From: Sphingomonadales bacterium
Lineage (GTDB): Bacteria; Pseudomonadota; Alphaproteobacteria; Sphingomonadales; Sphingomonadaceae
NCBI GenBank assembly: GCA_004173185.1
Contig: SEFZ01000009.1
Span: 62,001 to 126,000, forward strand
DNA: 64,000 nucleotides
Reading direction: 5' to 3'
Part shown: positions 53,861 through 62,467 of the stretch, in pieces
How positions within the stretch are numbered: the stretch's first letter is position 1
How the letters are laid out: every line of letters begins with the position of its first letter
Position numbers and translations under genes: made by a program
The notes under the pieces: model-generated
Seen by the model: the letters and a program-made list of their open reading frames with translations, nothing else
Told to the model about the DNA's origin: nothing
Databases searched by the model: none

Positions 53861-56740
53861 TCAGAACCGGAAGCGGAGGCCCGCGGTCCAGTAACGACCG
53901 ACAGCGTCGTCGGTGAGCGCAAATCCTCCGAAACCGCCCGGGCCAGTCGACGTGCCCGGCGAATTCGCGATCGGTGGCTTGGCGTCGAGCAGGTTCTGGA
54001 TGTTCAGGAACACCTCGCTCTTGCCCCCCGTGGTCGGCAGTTGCCATGCAACGTTCAGTGACACCTGCCCATAAGCGCGCACCGTGCCTTCACCCGGTGC
54101 CCAGACCACCGTGGAATCTCCCCACAGCTTCATCTTGTTGCGCCAACGATAGAGCGCGTTCACCGTCAGCGTGTCCGTGACCGCATAGTTCACGATGCCG
54201 GTGAGGCGCCATTTCGGGCTCGCCGTCAGACCCATCGAGCCAAATGCAACGCCGCCCTGATCTAGCGTCGGCACCGAAGGCTGGATGTAGCGGATGTGCG
54301 GCTGATACGCGGCGAGCGCTCGGATACTAAAAGGCTGGCCGAACAGCTGGGTTGCATAATTCGCTTCGAAATCCACCCCATAGGTCGTCACCTTCGCCAG
54401 GTTGATCGGGCGAATGACGTATTGGGTTACCACGCCCGCGCCATCGCGGATGATCAGGTCGCAATAAAGCTGCACACCCTGCAGACAGCCGTTCTGGATG
54501 TTCGGCTGAAAGCCCTGAACCGTGGTGATCGCGTTGGTGATCTTGAGATCGTAATAGTCCACCGCAAAGCTGAATCCCGGCAGGAAGCTCGGCTTGAACA
54601 CCGCGCCCACCGTCTTGGTACTGCCGATTTCGGCGGTCAGGTTCGCGTTCGGCAGATTGGCCCCCGGGGTCTGCGCGGTATTGCCCGTCTTCAGATCGGT
54701 ATAATTGCCGACCACGACCGACAGGGGCGCGAACAGATCGTTCAGGGTAGGTGCGCGAATATCGCGCGAGATCGTACCACGGAAACGCAGATCATCGCTG
54801 ATCTGCCAATCGGCTCCGATCTTGTAGGTCCAGTAATCCCCCACCGTATCGTAACTGGTGAAGCGTGCAGCGCCATTGACGCTCAGCGACTGGAAGAACG
54901 GAACATCCTTGAGAAGCGGCACATTCGCTTCGACCGCACCTTCGATAACCGACTGCTTCACCAACGGGCTCGCCGGGAAGGTGTTGCGAAACAGGAAAGT
55001 ACCCGCCGAGGTCGCCGGATTATAGGCAGTGCAATTATATCGCAGGTTGGTGCAGTTGGCATACATGGACGGCGTGCCGTTGCTGGTCGCAGAGAAGCTC
55101 TGCTTGCGCCATTCGCCGGAGAGCGCGACGGTCAGCGGGCCAGCCCAGGTGTCGAACGGCGAACCGGAGACGTCAAACGTAAGATCGTCCTGCTTCGTGC
55201 GCGCAACGTAGAGCGTGTCGTCGAGGATATAGTCGATCGCCGCAAAGCTGGCCGAGGTCGGACCAAACAGGTTGAGCGGCGCGCAATTGGCATAAGCTGC
55301 GGCCGTCGAGGCCTGGGTCGCGGCGTAGCAAACCGTCTGTCCGCCGCTGGTCACCGCATCGAGCGCGGCCGACAGATTCTGGTTGTTCACGACGTTGCGA
55401 AGCTGCGTCTTCAGCCGCGAGTCGCCATGGGTGAAGGCCAGGTTCCAGTCGAAACCACCGAGCTTGCCGTTCAGGCCACCCACGAACATCAGCTGACGCG
55501 ATTCCGGCACCGCCTGGGTCCGCGGAGCCTGAGCGAACAGGCGATTATAAGTGAAGGTCGCGGTCGGGATCTGCGCCTGATACGCCGTCGGCAGGAAAGC
55601 GTTGGTCCGGCTCAGCGTGATGTTCGCGAGCTGAACGTTGTCGGTGTAGAATTCGTTGTGTTTGAACGTGCCGCTGCCCAGCGCGAAGAAATGAATGTCG
55701 TCACTCACATCGAAATCGAAGCGGCTATATACTTGGTGCATCGTCTGCTGCGCCTTGAGCGTCAGATCGGAATAGCCGCCCGCGCCGCCAACCTGCGTAT
55801 TGGGCGTGCCCGCATAGGCCGTACCATTCACGAACGCGGCCAGCACACCGTCCGTGGGGAAATATTGGCCGTTGATTGCGCAAACGCCGCTGCAGGTAAT
55901 CCGCCCGCCAAAGGGCAGGTTTGCGAGGGTAGCGTTGGTAATCAGGCGATAGGGCGCAGCCGCCGTGCCGCTGCCCACCACGACCGGGCGGTTCAGCCAG
56001 TCGCCACGCGCCGATCGCCGATCGATCCCCTCATCGTCGCGATATTCATAGCTGGCAGTGATGTGGCCGCGACCGCCGAACAGGTCGGTGCCCGCCGCAA
56101 ATCCGCCCGCCATCTGTGCGCCGTCGCCATAACCGGAAAGGCCGCCCTGGAGATAGGCGCGGACGCCCTTGAACTTCTTGTTGGTGATGAAATTGACGAC
56201 ACCGGTTACGGCATCCGATCCATAGACTGCCGAGACACCGCCTGTGACCGTGTCGACGCGCTCGATCAGCAATTGCGGGATCACGTCCGCGTCGACGATG
56301 TTGGTAACCGAGGTGGGCGGCACACGCCGACCGTCCATCAGCACCAGATTACGCGTCGCGCCGATGTTGCGCAGGTTGAGCTGGGCGGCCACGCCGTTGC
56401 CCCCACCTACGCCGCCGGTCGCCGACGGATTGCTCATCTGACTGCGCGAGCCCGAGAACACCGGAAGCACCTGGATAGATTCGGTCAGGCTGGTCGGGCG
56501 AACATTGGTAAGCTGATCGGTAGTGACGACCGTCACCGGGACCGGGCTGGCGTTACCATTTGTGATTGTGCGCGAGCCGGTGACGACGATCTCGCCGCCG
56601 CTCTGCCCACCCTGCGGCGTTTCGTCGCTGGCAGCAGTTTCCTCGGCCTGCGAAGGCACGTCCTGCGCGAGTGCCGAATGGCTGATACCGAAGCTGCTAA
56701 CACCCGCGAGCAGCGCGGTCATGATCTTGAGGGCCTTCAT
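53861..56740 (-). CDS. TonB-dependent outer-membrane receptor (second copy)
   Basis: A 959-residue receptor with a signal peptide (MKALKIMTALLAGVSSFGIS), TonB-box-like EIVVTGSR, a plug with AQLNLRNIGATRNLVLMDGR and VDTVTGGVSAVYGSDAVTGV, and a barrel ending GRYWTAGLRFRF with a terminal Phe. It shares many plug motifs and the overall layout with the receptor at 28858. Neighbouring secreted esterases suggest it takes up products of their action; this is inference. GGGAGG lies upstream of the ATG. Confidence 0.94.
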   Translation of the reverse strand: MKALKIMTALLAGVSSFGISHSALAQDVPSQAEETAASDETPQGGQSGGEIVVTGSRTITNGNASPVPVTVVTTDQLTNVRPTSLTESIQVLPVFSGSRSQMSNPSATGGVGGGNGVAAQLNLRNIGATRNLVLMDGRRVPPTSVTNIVDADVIPQLLIERVDTVTGGVSAVYGSDAVTGVVNFITNKKFKGVRAYLQGGLSGYGDGAQMAGGFAAGTDLFGGRGHITASYEYRDDEGIDRRSARGDWLNRPVVVGSGTAAAPYRLITNATLANLPFGGRITCSGVCAINGQYFPTDGVLAAFVNGTAYAGTPNTQVGGAGGYSDLTLKAQQTMHQVYSRFDFDVSDDIHFFALGSGTFKHNEFYTDNVQLANITLSRTNAFLPTAYQAQIPTATFTYNRLFAQAPRTQAVPESRQLMFVGGLNGKLGGFDWNLAFTHGDSRLKTQLRNVVNNQNLSAALDAVTSGGQTVCYAATQASTAAAYANCAPLNLFGPTSASFAAIDYILDDTLYVARTKQDDLTFDVSGSPFDTWAGPLTVALSGEWRKQSFSATSNGTPSMYANCTNLRYNCTAYNPATSAGTFLFRNTFPASPLVKQSVIEGAVEANVPLLKDVPFFQSLSVNGAARFTSYDTVGDYWTYKIGADWQISDDLRFRGTISRDIRAPTLNDLFAPLSVVVGNYTDLKTGNTAQTPGANLPNANLTAEIGSTKTVGAVFKPSFLPGFSFAVDYYDLKITNAITTVQGFQPNIQNGCLQGVQLYCDLIIRDGAGVVTQYVIRPINLAKVTTYGVDFEANYATQLFGQPFSIRALAAYQPHIRYIQPSVPTLDQGGVAFGSMGLTASPKWRLTGIVNYAVTDTLTVNALYRWRNKMKLWGDSTVVWAPGEGTVRAYGQVSLNVAWQLPTTGGKSEVFLNIQNLLDAKPPIANSPGTSTGPGGFGGFALTDDAVGRYWTAGLRFRF

Positions 56741-56930
56741 TACTTCGCAACCTCCCTAAAAAGGCACTCGATATTCCGAGTTGCCGACAACGCTGACACG
56801 AGCGCATGATCACCACACGCTTCTATGACGCGGCATTTAGATCAGCCGGCCTTCCCCGCCGCATTGATTTGCAGGACGCGATTATTGATTTTCTGTAGCT
56901 GGCGAGGTCCACCACCGCTGCGGTTCCGCG

Positions 56931-56963
56931 CAAACTTATCACCCGGCCGCTCTTTCCGATTGG
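56931..56963 (+). promoter_or_regulatory. Conserved upstream element, copy E
   Basis: CAAACTTATCACCC, a variable stretch, then TTCCGATTGG: 28 of 33 positions equal to the element at 34523-34555. It lies 52 bp before the cytochrome b561 start and about 190 bp from the receptor start on the other strand. Confidence 0.5.
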
Positions 56964-57015
56964 CGCTTCTCCAATAGGGCCGGTCCTCTCACTTCGACTG
57001 ATTGGGGAGGTTTCG

Positions 57016-57732
57016 ATGACGGGCGACATGGCGGATGGTATCGATCGTACAATAGCGAACCGCCGCTACACACGTGTAGCGATCCTGCTCCACTGGGCGA
57101 TCGCAGCATTGATATTATACAATCTGTCGTCGGGTCTGCTGCGCCCATATCTGCCGCGTGGATTCTTCACCTTTCACGTGTCGTCCGGGCTCACGATTTT
57201 GATCTTGACGGCTGCGCGCGTCGCGTGGCGCCTCACCCATCGGCCGCCGGCATTGCTGACGGCAAAGCGCTGGGAAGCCAATCTCGCCAATAGCGTCCAT
57301 TTCCTGCTCTATGCGGCGATGGTGCTGATCCCGCTTTCCGGATGGGCATTGATCTCCGCCAGCCCGCCGCTTGGTTCGCCAGGGGCCGCTTATGCTGCCG
57401 AGCGGCAGGCCGCAAAGGCTAAGGCCGAAGGAAAGCCCGCACCGAAGCCGAGAAACAGTCCTCGTTTGCTGTGGGAGCTTCTTCCGATCCCATCAATCGG
57501 ACCGATCAGCCACATCGGCGCCGAGCCAGAGGGCGTAGCTGAGCAAGCGGAGCTTCGCGGCAAGATCGAGACGGCGCATCTAGTGGGCGGCTGGCTCATG
57601 CTCCTGTTGCTCGTGCTGCATATCGGTGGCGCGCTGAAGCATCAGTTCGCCGATCGCCTGCCGCAACTGGCGCGGATGGGGATCGGTCGAGATCGCGTAA
57701 CACCGCTACCGAAGGAACAACCCGAGGGCTGA
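57016..57732 (+). CDS. Cytochrome b561-family membrane protein
   Basis: A 238-residue four-helix cytochrome b561/CybB-type protein. Haem-ligand histidines are at His26 (LLHWAIAALI), His54 (FFTFHVSSG), His95 (NSVHFLLYA) and near the C-terminus (AHLVGG, LHIGGALKHQF). Such proteins move electrons between quinol and periplasmic acceptors. A loop of about 60 residues rich in Ala, Lys and Pro separates helices 3 and 4, a known sub-type. GGGGAGG lies five bases before the ATG. Confidence 0.87.
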   Translation: MTGDMADGIDRTIANRRYTRVAILLHWAIAALILYNLSSGLLRPYLPRGFFTFHVSSGLTILILTAARVAWRLTHRPPALLTAKRWEANLANSVHFLLYAAMVLIPLSGWALISASPPLGSPGAAYAAERQAAKAKAEGKPAPKPRNSPRLLWELLPIPSIGPISHIGAEPEGVAEQAELRGKIETAHLVGGWLMLLLLVLHIGGALKHQFADRLPQLARMGIGRDRVTPLPKEQPEG

Positions 57733-57839
57733 CGTGCTGCTCGCCGCACAGGCAACCGCGCAAACCGCAGGGACCGACCGATTCCTCGGGCGACAATACG
57801 CACCTTGACCGGCCTTCCGTAGCGACGCGGGTGTTCTGA

Positions 57840-58736
57840 TCAGCTTCTCCGGATGAGGGCCCTGAACAACTCGGCATCGCCGCGCGAATAATAGAGCCAG
57901 GAATGCCCGCCGGCGATTACGATCGAGGCGGCAAAGACAATGTCGGTCGCGTTGCGGTCTTCGCTGGGCGGCGGCGCGATCAGCGGCTCGATGCAGCGAT
58001 CGACGACACGCGAATATTCGGCGTCGAACGCGATCCATCCGATCCGCCAGCGCGCATCGCGGGTAGCTCCGTTGTAGAACATCACCGGCCGTTCCTTGTC
58101 GGTCGTGAGCAGCGGCCCGGTCGATAGGTGCCAGGTGTCCCAACTGTCCGGGCGCGGCGCGAACGGCTGGTGCTGGCCATGCCATGGGCCCGCGACATCC
58201 TCACCCAAAGCGAGGCCGATCAAAGACGCTTCGTCGGCGGCATATTCGTAGAACATCCGCCATTCGCCCGCCTTGGTGCGGTCGACAGTCGCTTCCTTCA
58301 CGTTGCCCTCACTGGGCGTGGAGGCCATCGCCACGCCCTTTTTGACGAGCCGATCCATAGATGGCCCTTCTGCGTAGAGCATCTCGCCGTGCATCCGGCT
58401 GACATCGACACCCGTGTAGAAGACGACATAGTCTCCATCAGGGCGCTCGACGACGGTCGGGTCCTCGCATCCCCCCAGATCGGCGGCGTCAGGCCCGGGG
58501 ATCACTACTGGCGCGGACGAGGCGGCGAAGTGTGCGCCGTCCTTGCTGGTCGCGTGCCAGATCGTGCCCGTATCGCCACCCGCGCCGCCGCGAGGCACGG
58601 CACGCACCATCAGATGATAGGTAGCGTCCCGCCCCTTCCAGACATAGGGGCTCATCAGATCGCGCGTCGTGAGCTCGGGCGGCCCGGAAACGGTGACCGA
58701 CTCGATTGCCTCGATGTTGAAATCGATCTTTGCCAT
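57840..58736 (-). CDS. GH130-like glycoside hydrolase/phosphorylase
   Basis: A 298-residue five-bladed propeller protein with GGCEDPTVVERPDGDYVVFYTG and TGPLLTTDKERPVMFYNGATRDARWRIG, resembling GH130 enzymes that phosphorolyse or hydrolyse beta-mannosides. There is no signal peptide. It lies two bases after the dehydrogenase gene, in one operon. The open frame extends far upstream antisense-like through the dehydrogenase; the family start is MAKIDFNIEAIESV. Specific substrate unknown. Confidence 0.78.
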   Translation of the reverse strand: MAKIDFNIEAIESVTVSGPPELTTRDLMSPYVWKGRDATYHLMVRAVPRGGAGGDTGTIWHATSKDGAHFAASSAPVVIPGPDAADLGGCEDPTVVERPDGDYVVFYTGVDVSRMHGEMLYAEGPSMDRLVKKGVAMASTPSEGNVKEATVDRTKAGEWRMFYEYAADEASLIGLALGEDVAGPWHGQHQPFAPRPDSWDTWHLSTGPLLTTDKERPVMFYNGATRDARWRIGWIAFDAEYSRVVDRCIEPLIAPPPSEDRNATDIVFAASIVIAGGHSWLYYSRGDAELFRALIRRS

Positions 58737-58738
58737 GC

Positions 58739-59518
58739 TCAGGCCCCCAGTCCGGCTTCGAGACTGAGCCCGCCATCGATCGGCAGCACGACGCCGGTGA
58801 CATAGGCTGCATCCGGCGAGCAGAGATAGACGGCCATGGCGCCAACTTCCTCGGGTTGGCCCGCCCGACCCGCCGGGATGTTGCGCTCCAGGCTGGCGCG
58901 ATAGGCCGCATCGGTCTGCGCGCGCTGGTTCATCGGGGTCAGGATCATCCCCGGCGCGATTGCATTCACGGTGATCCCCATCGACGCGCACTCGATCGCC
59001 ATCGTCCGGGTGAGATTCTCGAGACCCGCTTTGGCCGAGCAATAATCGGCACCTCCAGCCCGAACCGCCTGACCATGGATCGAGCTGATATTGACGATCC
59101 GGCCAGCCTGCCCGGTGCCGCGAAGCCCGCGCACCAATGCGCGCGATGTCAGGAACGCGCCGGTCAAATCGGTGCGGATCATCATGTCCCACTGCGCCAG
59201 TTCCATGTCGGCCACCGCAACGCCACGCATGTTGAGGCCTGCCGAATTGATCAGGATAGTGGGCACCCCCAGCGCGGCGGTGACCGCGGCAAATGCAGTA
59301 GTGACGCTGGCTTCGTCGCCCACATCCCCTTGCAGGGTGATGGCGCGTGCGCCCGCCGCCTCTGCGGCGGCGCGGACGCCCTCCGCAGCATCCCGATCCT
59401 TCCAGTAGAGGATCGCGACTGCCGAATCCGCTTTGGCCAGCGCCACGGCGCATGCAGCGCCAATGCCCGATTCGCCGCCGGTGATCAGCGCGATCGCGTC
59501 CTTTGAAACAGAGCCCAT
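58739..59518 (-). CDS. Short-chain dehydrogenase/reductase
   Basis: A 259-residue classical SDR with the cofactor loop ALITGGESGIGAAC, the NSAG motif, and the catalytic Ser-Tyr-Lys in NISSIHGQAVRAGGADYCSAKAG. The PG motif (NAIAPGMILTPM) is typical of glucose-1-dehydrogenase-like members. It probably oxidises a sugar or hydroxy acid; with the GH130-like neighbour a sugar substrate is plausible. Confidence 0.9.
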   Translation of the reverse strand: MGSVSKDAIALITGGESGIGAACAVALAKADSAVAILYWKDRDAAEGVRAAAEAAGARAITLQGDVGDEASVTTAFAAVTAALGVPTILINSAGLNMRGVAVADMELAQWDMMIRTDLTGAFLTSRALVRGLRGTGQAGRIVNISSIHGQAVRAGGADYCSAKAGLENLTRTMAIECASMGITVNAIAPGMILTPMNQRAQTDAAYRASLERNIPAGRAGQPEEVGAMAVYLCSPDAAYVTGVVLPIDGGLSLEAGLGA

Positions 59519-59735
59519 ACCTGCCGTCCTTGTAAACTCAGCGCTCTAACCCCGCGAGGCCGGCACAAGTTCAGTGCGGCAGGAACATGACAGCTTTTTC
59601 ATCTCCGCTATGGGCCGGCGGATTGCCGTCGCACCGGTGTAGCGGCCGCGACGCCGCGACACTGCCGAGCCGCACCAAAGCTCGCGCGCAGGAAGCGGGG
59701 CGCGAAGATTGGAGGATCGCTGCGATCACGATCAG

Positions 59736-60875
59736 CTAGGCGAACAACCGCTCGGGTCTGATTTGCTCGGCGCGAACGCCGCGGCTGGTCAGTTCCGCCG
59801 GCCATTCGAGATCGAACATCAGCGCCTCGACTGCCAGCGCCATCGCCGGCGAGGTCTGCAGGCCATAGCCGCCCTGCCCCGCCAGCCAGAAGAAGCCCGG
59901 TGCATCCGGAGCGAAGCCGGCAGTCGGCACCTTGTCCGCCACAAACGAGCGCAGCCCCGCCCAGCGCGTGTTGATCCGGGCGACGTCGAGCGTGGTCGCC
60001 TCTTCGACACGCCATGCCGCCAGCGCCACTTCGAAATCCTCCGGCTGAGCGTCGCAAGGAACGCTCGGCGTCACGTCCATTGGAGACGCCAGCAACAGCC
60101 CTGCATCGGGCAACATATAAAAGCCGTCATCGGACACGGTCTTGAGGAATGGCCAGCCGGCGATGTCGAGACCCGGCGGTGGCGCGAAGCCGATGATCGT
60201 ACGGCGCATGGGCTGCAGCCCGAGCGGTTTCACACCGGCCATCTTCGCAAGGGTGTCCGCCCAGGCTCCGGCGGCGTTGACGATGATCCGGGCCGAATAG
60301 GTTTCGGCCGGCGTTTCGACGATCCAGCGTTCTGCCGCCCTGCGGATATTGGTCACTTCGGCATCAAACACCACGCTACCGCCGAAATGGCGCAGCGCGC
60401 GGGCGTTGGCCTGGAGCAAGGCATCGGCGTCGAGCTTGCGGCCGCCGGTGTCGAGCAGGCCGGCAACGGTTCCCGACTCCCCGGTCTTCAGCACCGGGAC
60501 GATGCCGAGCATCTCTTCCGGCCCGACCCGCCGGATGGTGTCCGTGAACCGGTCCATCTGGACGTGGAGCGCTTCGAGTTGCGGCGTCGTTGCCGCGTCG
60601 GCAATGAACAATGCCGCTTTCTCTTCCCACAAGGCGACATCGCTGAACTCGCCGGGAGGCGCAGCGAAGAAATCGCTGCTCGCGGCGGTCAGCCCGCGCA
60701 CGGCATCATCGCCAATGCCGAAATGGTAGAAGGTCGCACTGCGCCCGGACGAGTGATAGCCGAGCGCCGATTCACGCTCGAGAACCAGGGTGTCCGCATG
60801 GCGAGCGATCCGCGCAGCCGCGGAAATTCCCGCAATGCCGCCGCCGACCACCAGAACATCGACCAACTTCGCCAT
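59736..60875 (-). CDS. FAD-dependent D-arginine/D-amino-acid dehydrogenase-like protein
   Basis: A 379-residue DAO-family flavoprotein with the N-terminal FAD loop VVGGGIAGISAA, LEREsxLGYHSSGRSA, VNAAGAWADTLAKMAGVKPLGLQPMRR and WAGLRSFVADKVPTAGF. These stretches closely follow D-arginine dehydrogenase (DauA), which oxidises D-Arg and other D-amino acids to 2-oxo acids. Substrate not proven. Alone on the minus strand, with a peptidase gene diverging upstream. Confidence 0.85.
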   Translation of the reverse strand: MAKLVDVLVVGGGIAGISAAARIARHADTLVLERESALGYHSSGRSATFYHFGIGDDAVRGLTAASSDFFAAPPGEFSDVALWEEKAALFIADAATTPQLEALHVQMDRFTDTIRRVGPEEMLGIVPVLKTGESGTVAGLLDTGGRKLDADALLQANARALRHFGGSVVFDAEVTNIRRAAERWIVETPAETYSARIIVNAAGAWADTLAKMAGVKPLGLQPMRRTIIGFAPPPGLDIAGWPFLKTVSDDGFYMLPDAGLLLASPMDVTPSVPCDAQPEDFEVALAAWRVEEATTLDVARINTRWAGLRSFVADKVPTAGFAPDAPGFFWLAGQGGYGLQTSPAMALAVEALMFDLEWPAELTSRGVRAEQIRPERLFA

Positions 60876-61236
60876 TCAAACCTTCTCCGCAGGAATAGCA
60901 AGCAGCACGATCCGGATCGAAATTATCCGGTTAATCAGGCGGGCTATCCAGAGTGTTAGACGCCGCTACGCGTTTCATGCGAACCACCGAGGCACAATCC
61001 CGCGCGCCTTCGCTCCCACCCTTTGACAAGAACATCTGATACGGACGGAATCGCTTCGCAGCCACAGGCCGACAAAAGTCTGATCCGCCGCAAACCGGCC
61101 AACGAAATCGTGTATGATCCCGGCGCGGATTTGGCCATCGAGGCGCGCTGCGGTGGCAGGCAAGGGACGCATCCAGGTTCGGTTCGTAATCCGCCATGCG
61201 TCTTCAATATATGACTTTTGAGGAGCAACGATCGCC
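60876..61236. other. Divergent intergenic region before the S58 peptidase gene
   Basis: About 360 bp without a gene. CCGGAT (60912-60917) and ATCCGG (60925-60930) form an inverted repeat 37 bp before the flavoprotein start, a possible operator. TTGACA lies near 61022, but no well-spaced -10 partner was seen. GAGGAG serves the peptidase start. Confidence 0.35.
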
Positions 61237-62388
61237 ATGGTTTTCCCTTCCGCCCCTCGCATCGCCGTCGCTGCCGCGCTGATGACCATGGCCACCACCG
61301 CCTCCGCCCAGACCGCGGACAAGCCGCGCGCACGCGCAGCCGGTGTGACGATCGGCATCCTGGCGCCGGGCAAGGACAATTCGATCACTGACGTCGATGG
61401 CGTTGCGGTAGGCCATGCCACTCTGGTCAAGGGCACCGATATCCACACCGGCGTGACTGCGATCCTGCCCCATGCGGGCAATCTGTTTCAGGACAAGGTG
61501 CCGGCGGGCTTCTTCGTCGCCAATGGCTTCGGCAAGTTCATGGGTAGCACCCAGGTGCGCGAGCTTGGCGAGATCGAAACGCCGATCCTGCTGACCAACA
61601 CGCTATCGGTTCCCGAAGCGGCGGCTGCGTCGATCGAATGGACGCTCAAACAGCCGGGGAATGACAAGGTCCGCTCGGTCAACGCGATCGTCGGCGAAAC
61701 CAATGATGCCATTCTCAACGACATTCGCGGGCGGCATGTCACGCCAGCGCTGGCGACAAAGGCGATCGAAGCGGCGCGCCGGGGGCCGGTGGCGGAGGGT
61801 TCGGTTGGTGCCGGCACCGGCACGGTCGCGTTTGGCTTCAAGGGCGGCATCGGCACAAGTTCGCGCAAGCTGCCGGCCAATCTTGGCGGGTACACCGTCG
61901 GCGTGCTGGTCCAGAGCAATTATGGCGGGGTGCTGACCGTCGCGGGCGCCCCGGTCGGGCAGATGCTCGGCAAATATTTCCTCAAGGATGAGCTTTCGGG
62001 CGGGAGCGCGGACGGTTCGGTGGTGATCGTGATCGCCACCGACGCGCCGCTGTCCGATCGTAACCTCGAACGCCTCGCAAACCGCGCATTCATCGGCATC
62101 GGCCGCACCGGTTCTCCGATCACCAATGGTTCGGGCGATTACGCGATCGCCTTTTCGGTCCACCCCGACGTGCGCCGCGGACCGGCCGCCCGCAACGGCG
62201 TTGCCAGCAGCCCCTCACTCGGCAACGACCAGATGTCGCCGCTATTCCAGGCCGTCGCCGAAGCGACAGAGGAAGCAGTGATCAACTCGATGTTCGCGGC
62301 CCGCACCGTGAAGGGCCATCAGGGCACCGTTCCCGAACTTCCCGTGGACGAAGTCCGCGCGATCCTGGATCGCATGCCCAAGCCGTGA
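61237..62388 (+). CDS. S58 (DmpA/BapA) family aminopeptidase, secreted
   Basis: A 383-residue P1/S58 peptidase with a signal peptide (MVFPSAPRIAVAAALMTMAT). It is made as a precursor that splits itself; the expected junction is Gly260-Ser261 in SADGSVVIVIATDA, the new N-terminal Ser being the nucleophile. Other family parts are NSITDVDGVAVGHATL, TNTLSVPEAAAASIEW and GSVGAGTGTVAFGFKGGIGTSSR. Relatives include L-aminopeptidase D-Ala-esterase/amidase and beta-peptidyl aminopeptidases of sphingomonads, so unusual peptides may be substrates. Confidence 0.92.
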   Translation: MVFPSAPRIAVAAALMTMATTASAQTADKPRARAAGVTIGILAPGKDNSITDVDGVAVGHATLVKGTDIHTGVTAILPHAGNLFQDKVPAGFFVANGFGKFMGSTQVRELGEIETPILLTNTLSVPEAAAASIEWTLKQPGNDKVRSVNAIVGETNDAILNDIRGRHVTPALATKAIEAARRGPVAEGSVGAGTGTVAFGFKGGIGTSSRKLPANLGGYTVGVLVQSNYGGVLTVAGAPVGQMLGKYFLKDELSGGSADGSVVIVIATDAPLSDRNLERLANRAFIGIGRTGSPITNGSGDYAIAFSVHPDVRRGPAARNGVASSPSLGNDQMSPLFQAVAEATEEAVINSMFAARTVKGHQGTVPELPVDEVRAILDRMPKP

Positions 62389-62397
62389 AGCCCTCAG

Positions 62398-62420
62398 CCC
62401 TCTTCCGCGATGGAAGAGGG
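62398..62420. terminator. Hairpin between convergent peptidase genes
   Basis: CCCTCTTCC (62398-62406) pairs perfectly with GGAAGAGGG (62412-62420) around GCGAT. No T tract on the plus strand. It resembles the hairpin at 34607-34632 (CCCTCTCCC arm). Confidence 0.5.
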
Positions 62421-62467
62421 CAAAGAGAGTGTGGGTGTGGGCGCGACGCCGCCGACACCCACCACCC

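Noticed and set aside
54296..56809. 837-codon open frame on the plus strand opposite the second TonB receptor
   Set aside because: Arg/His/Gly-rich composition typical of antisense frames; no signal peptide or domain; the receptor reading is certain.
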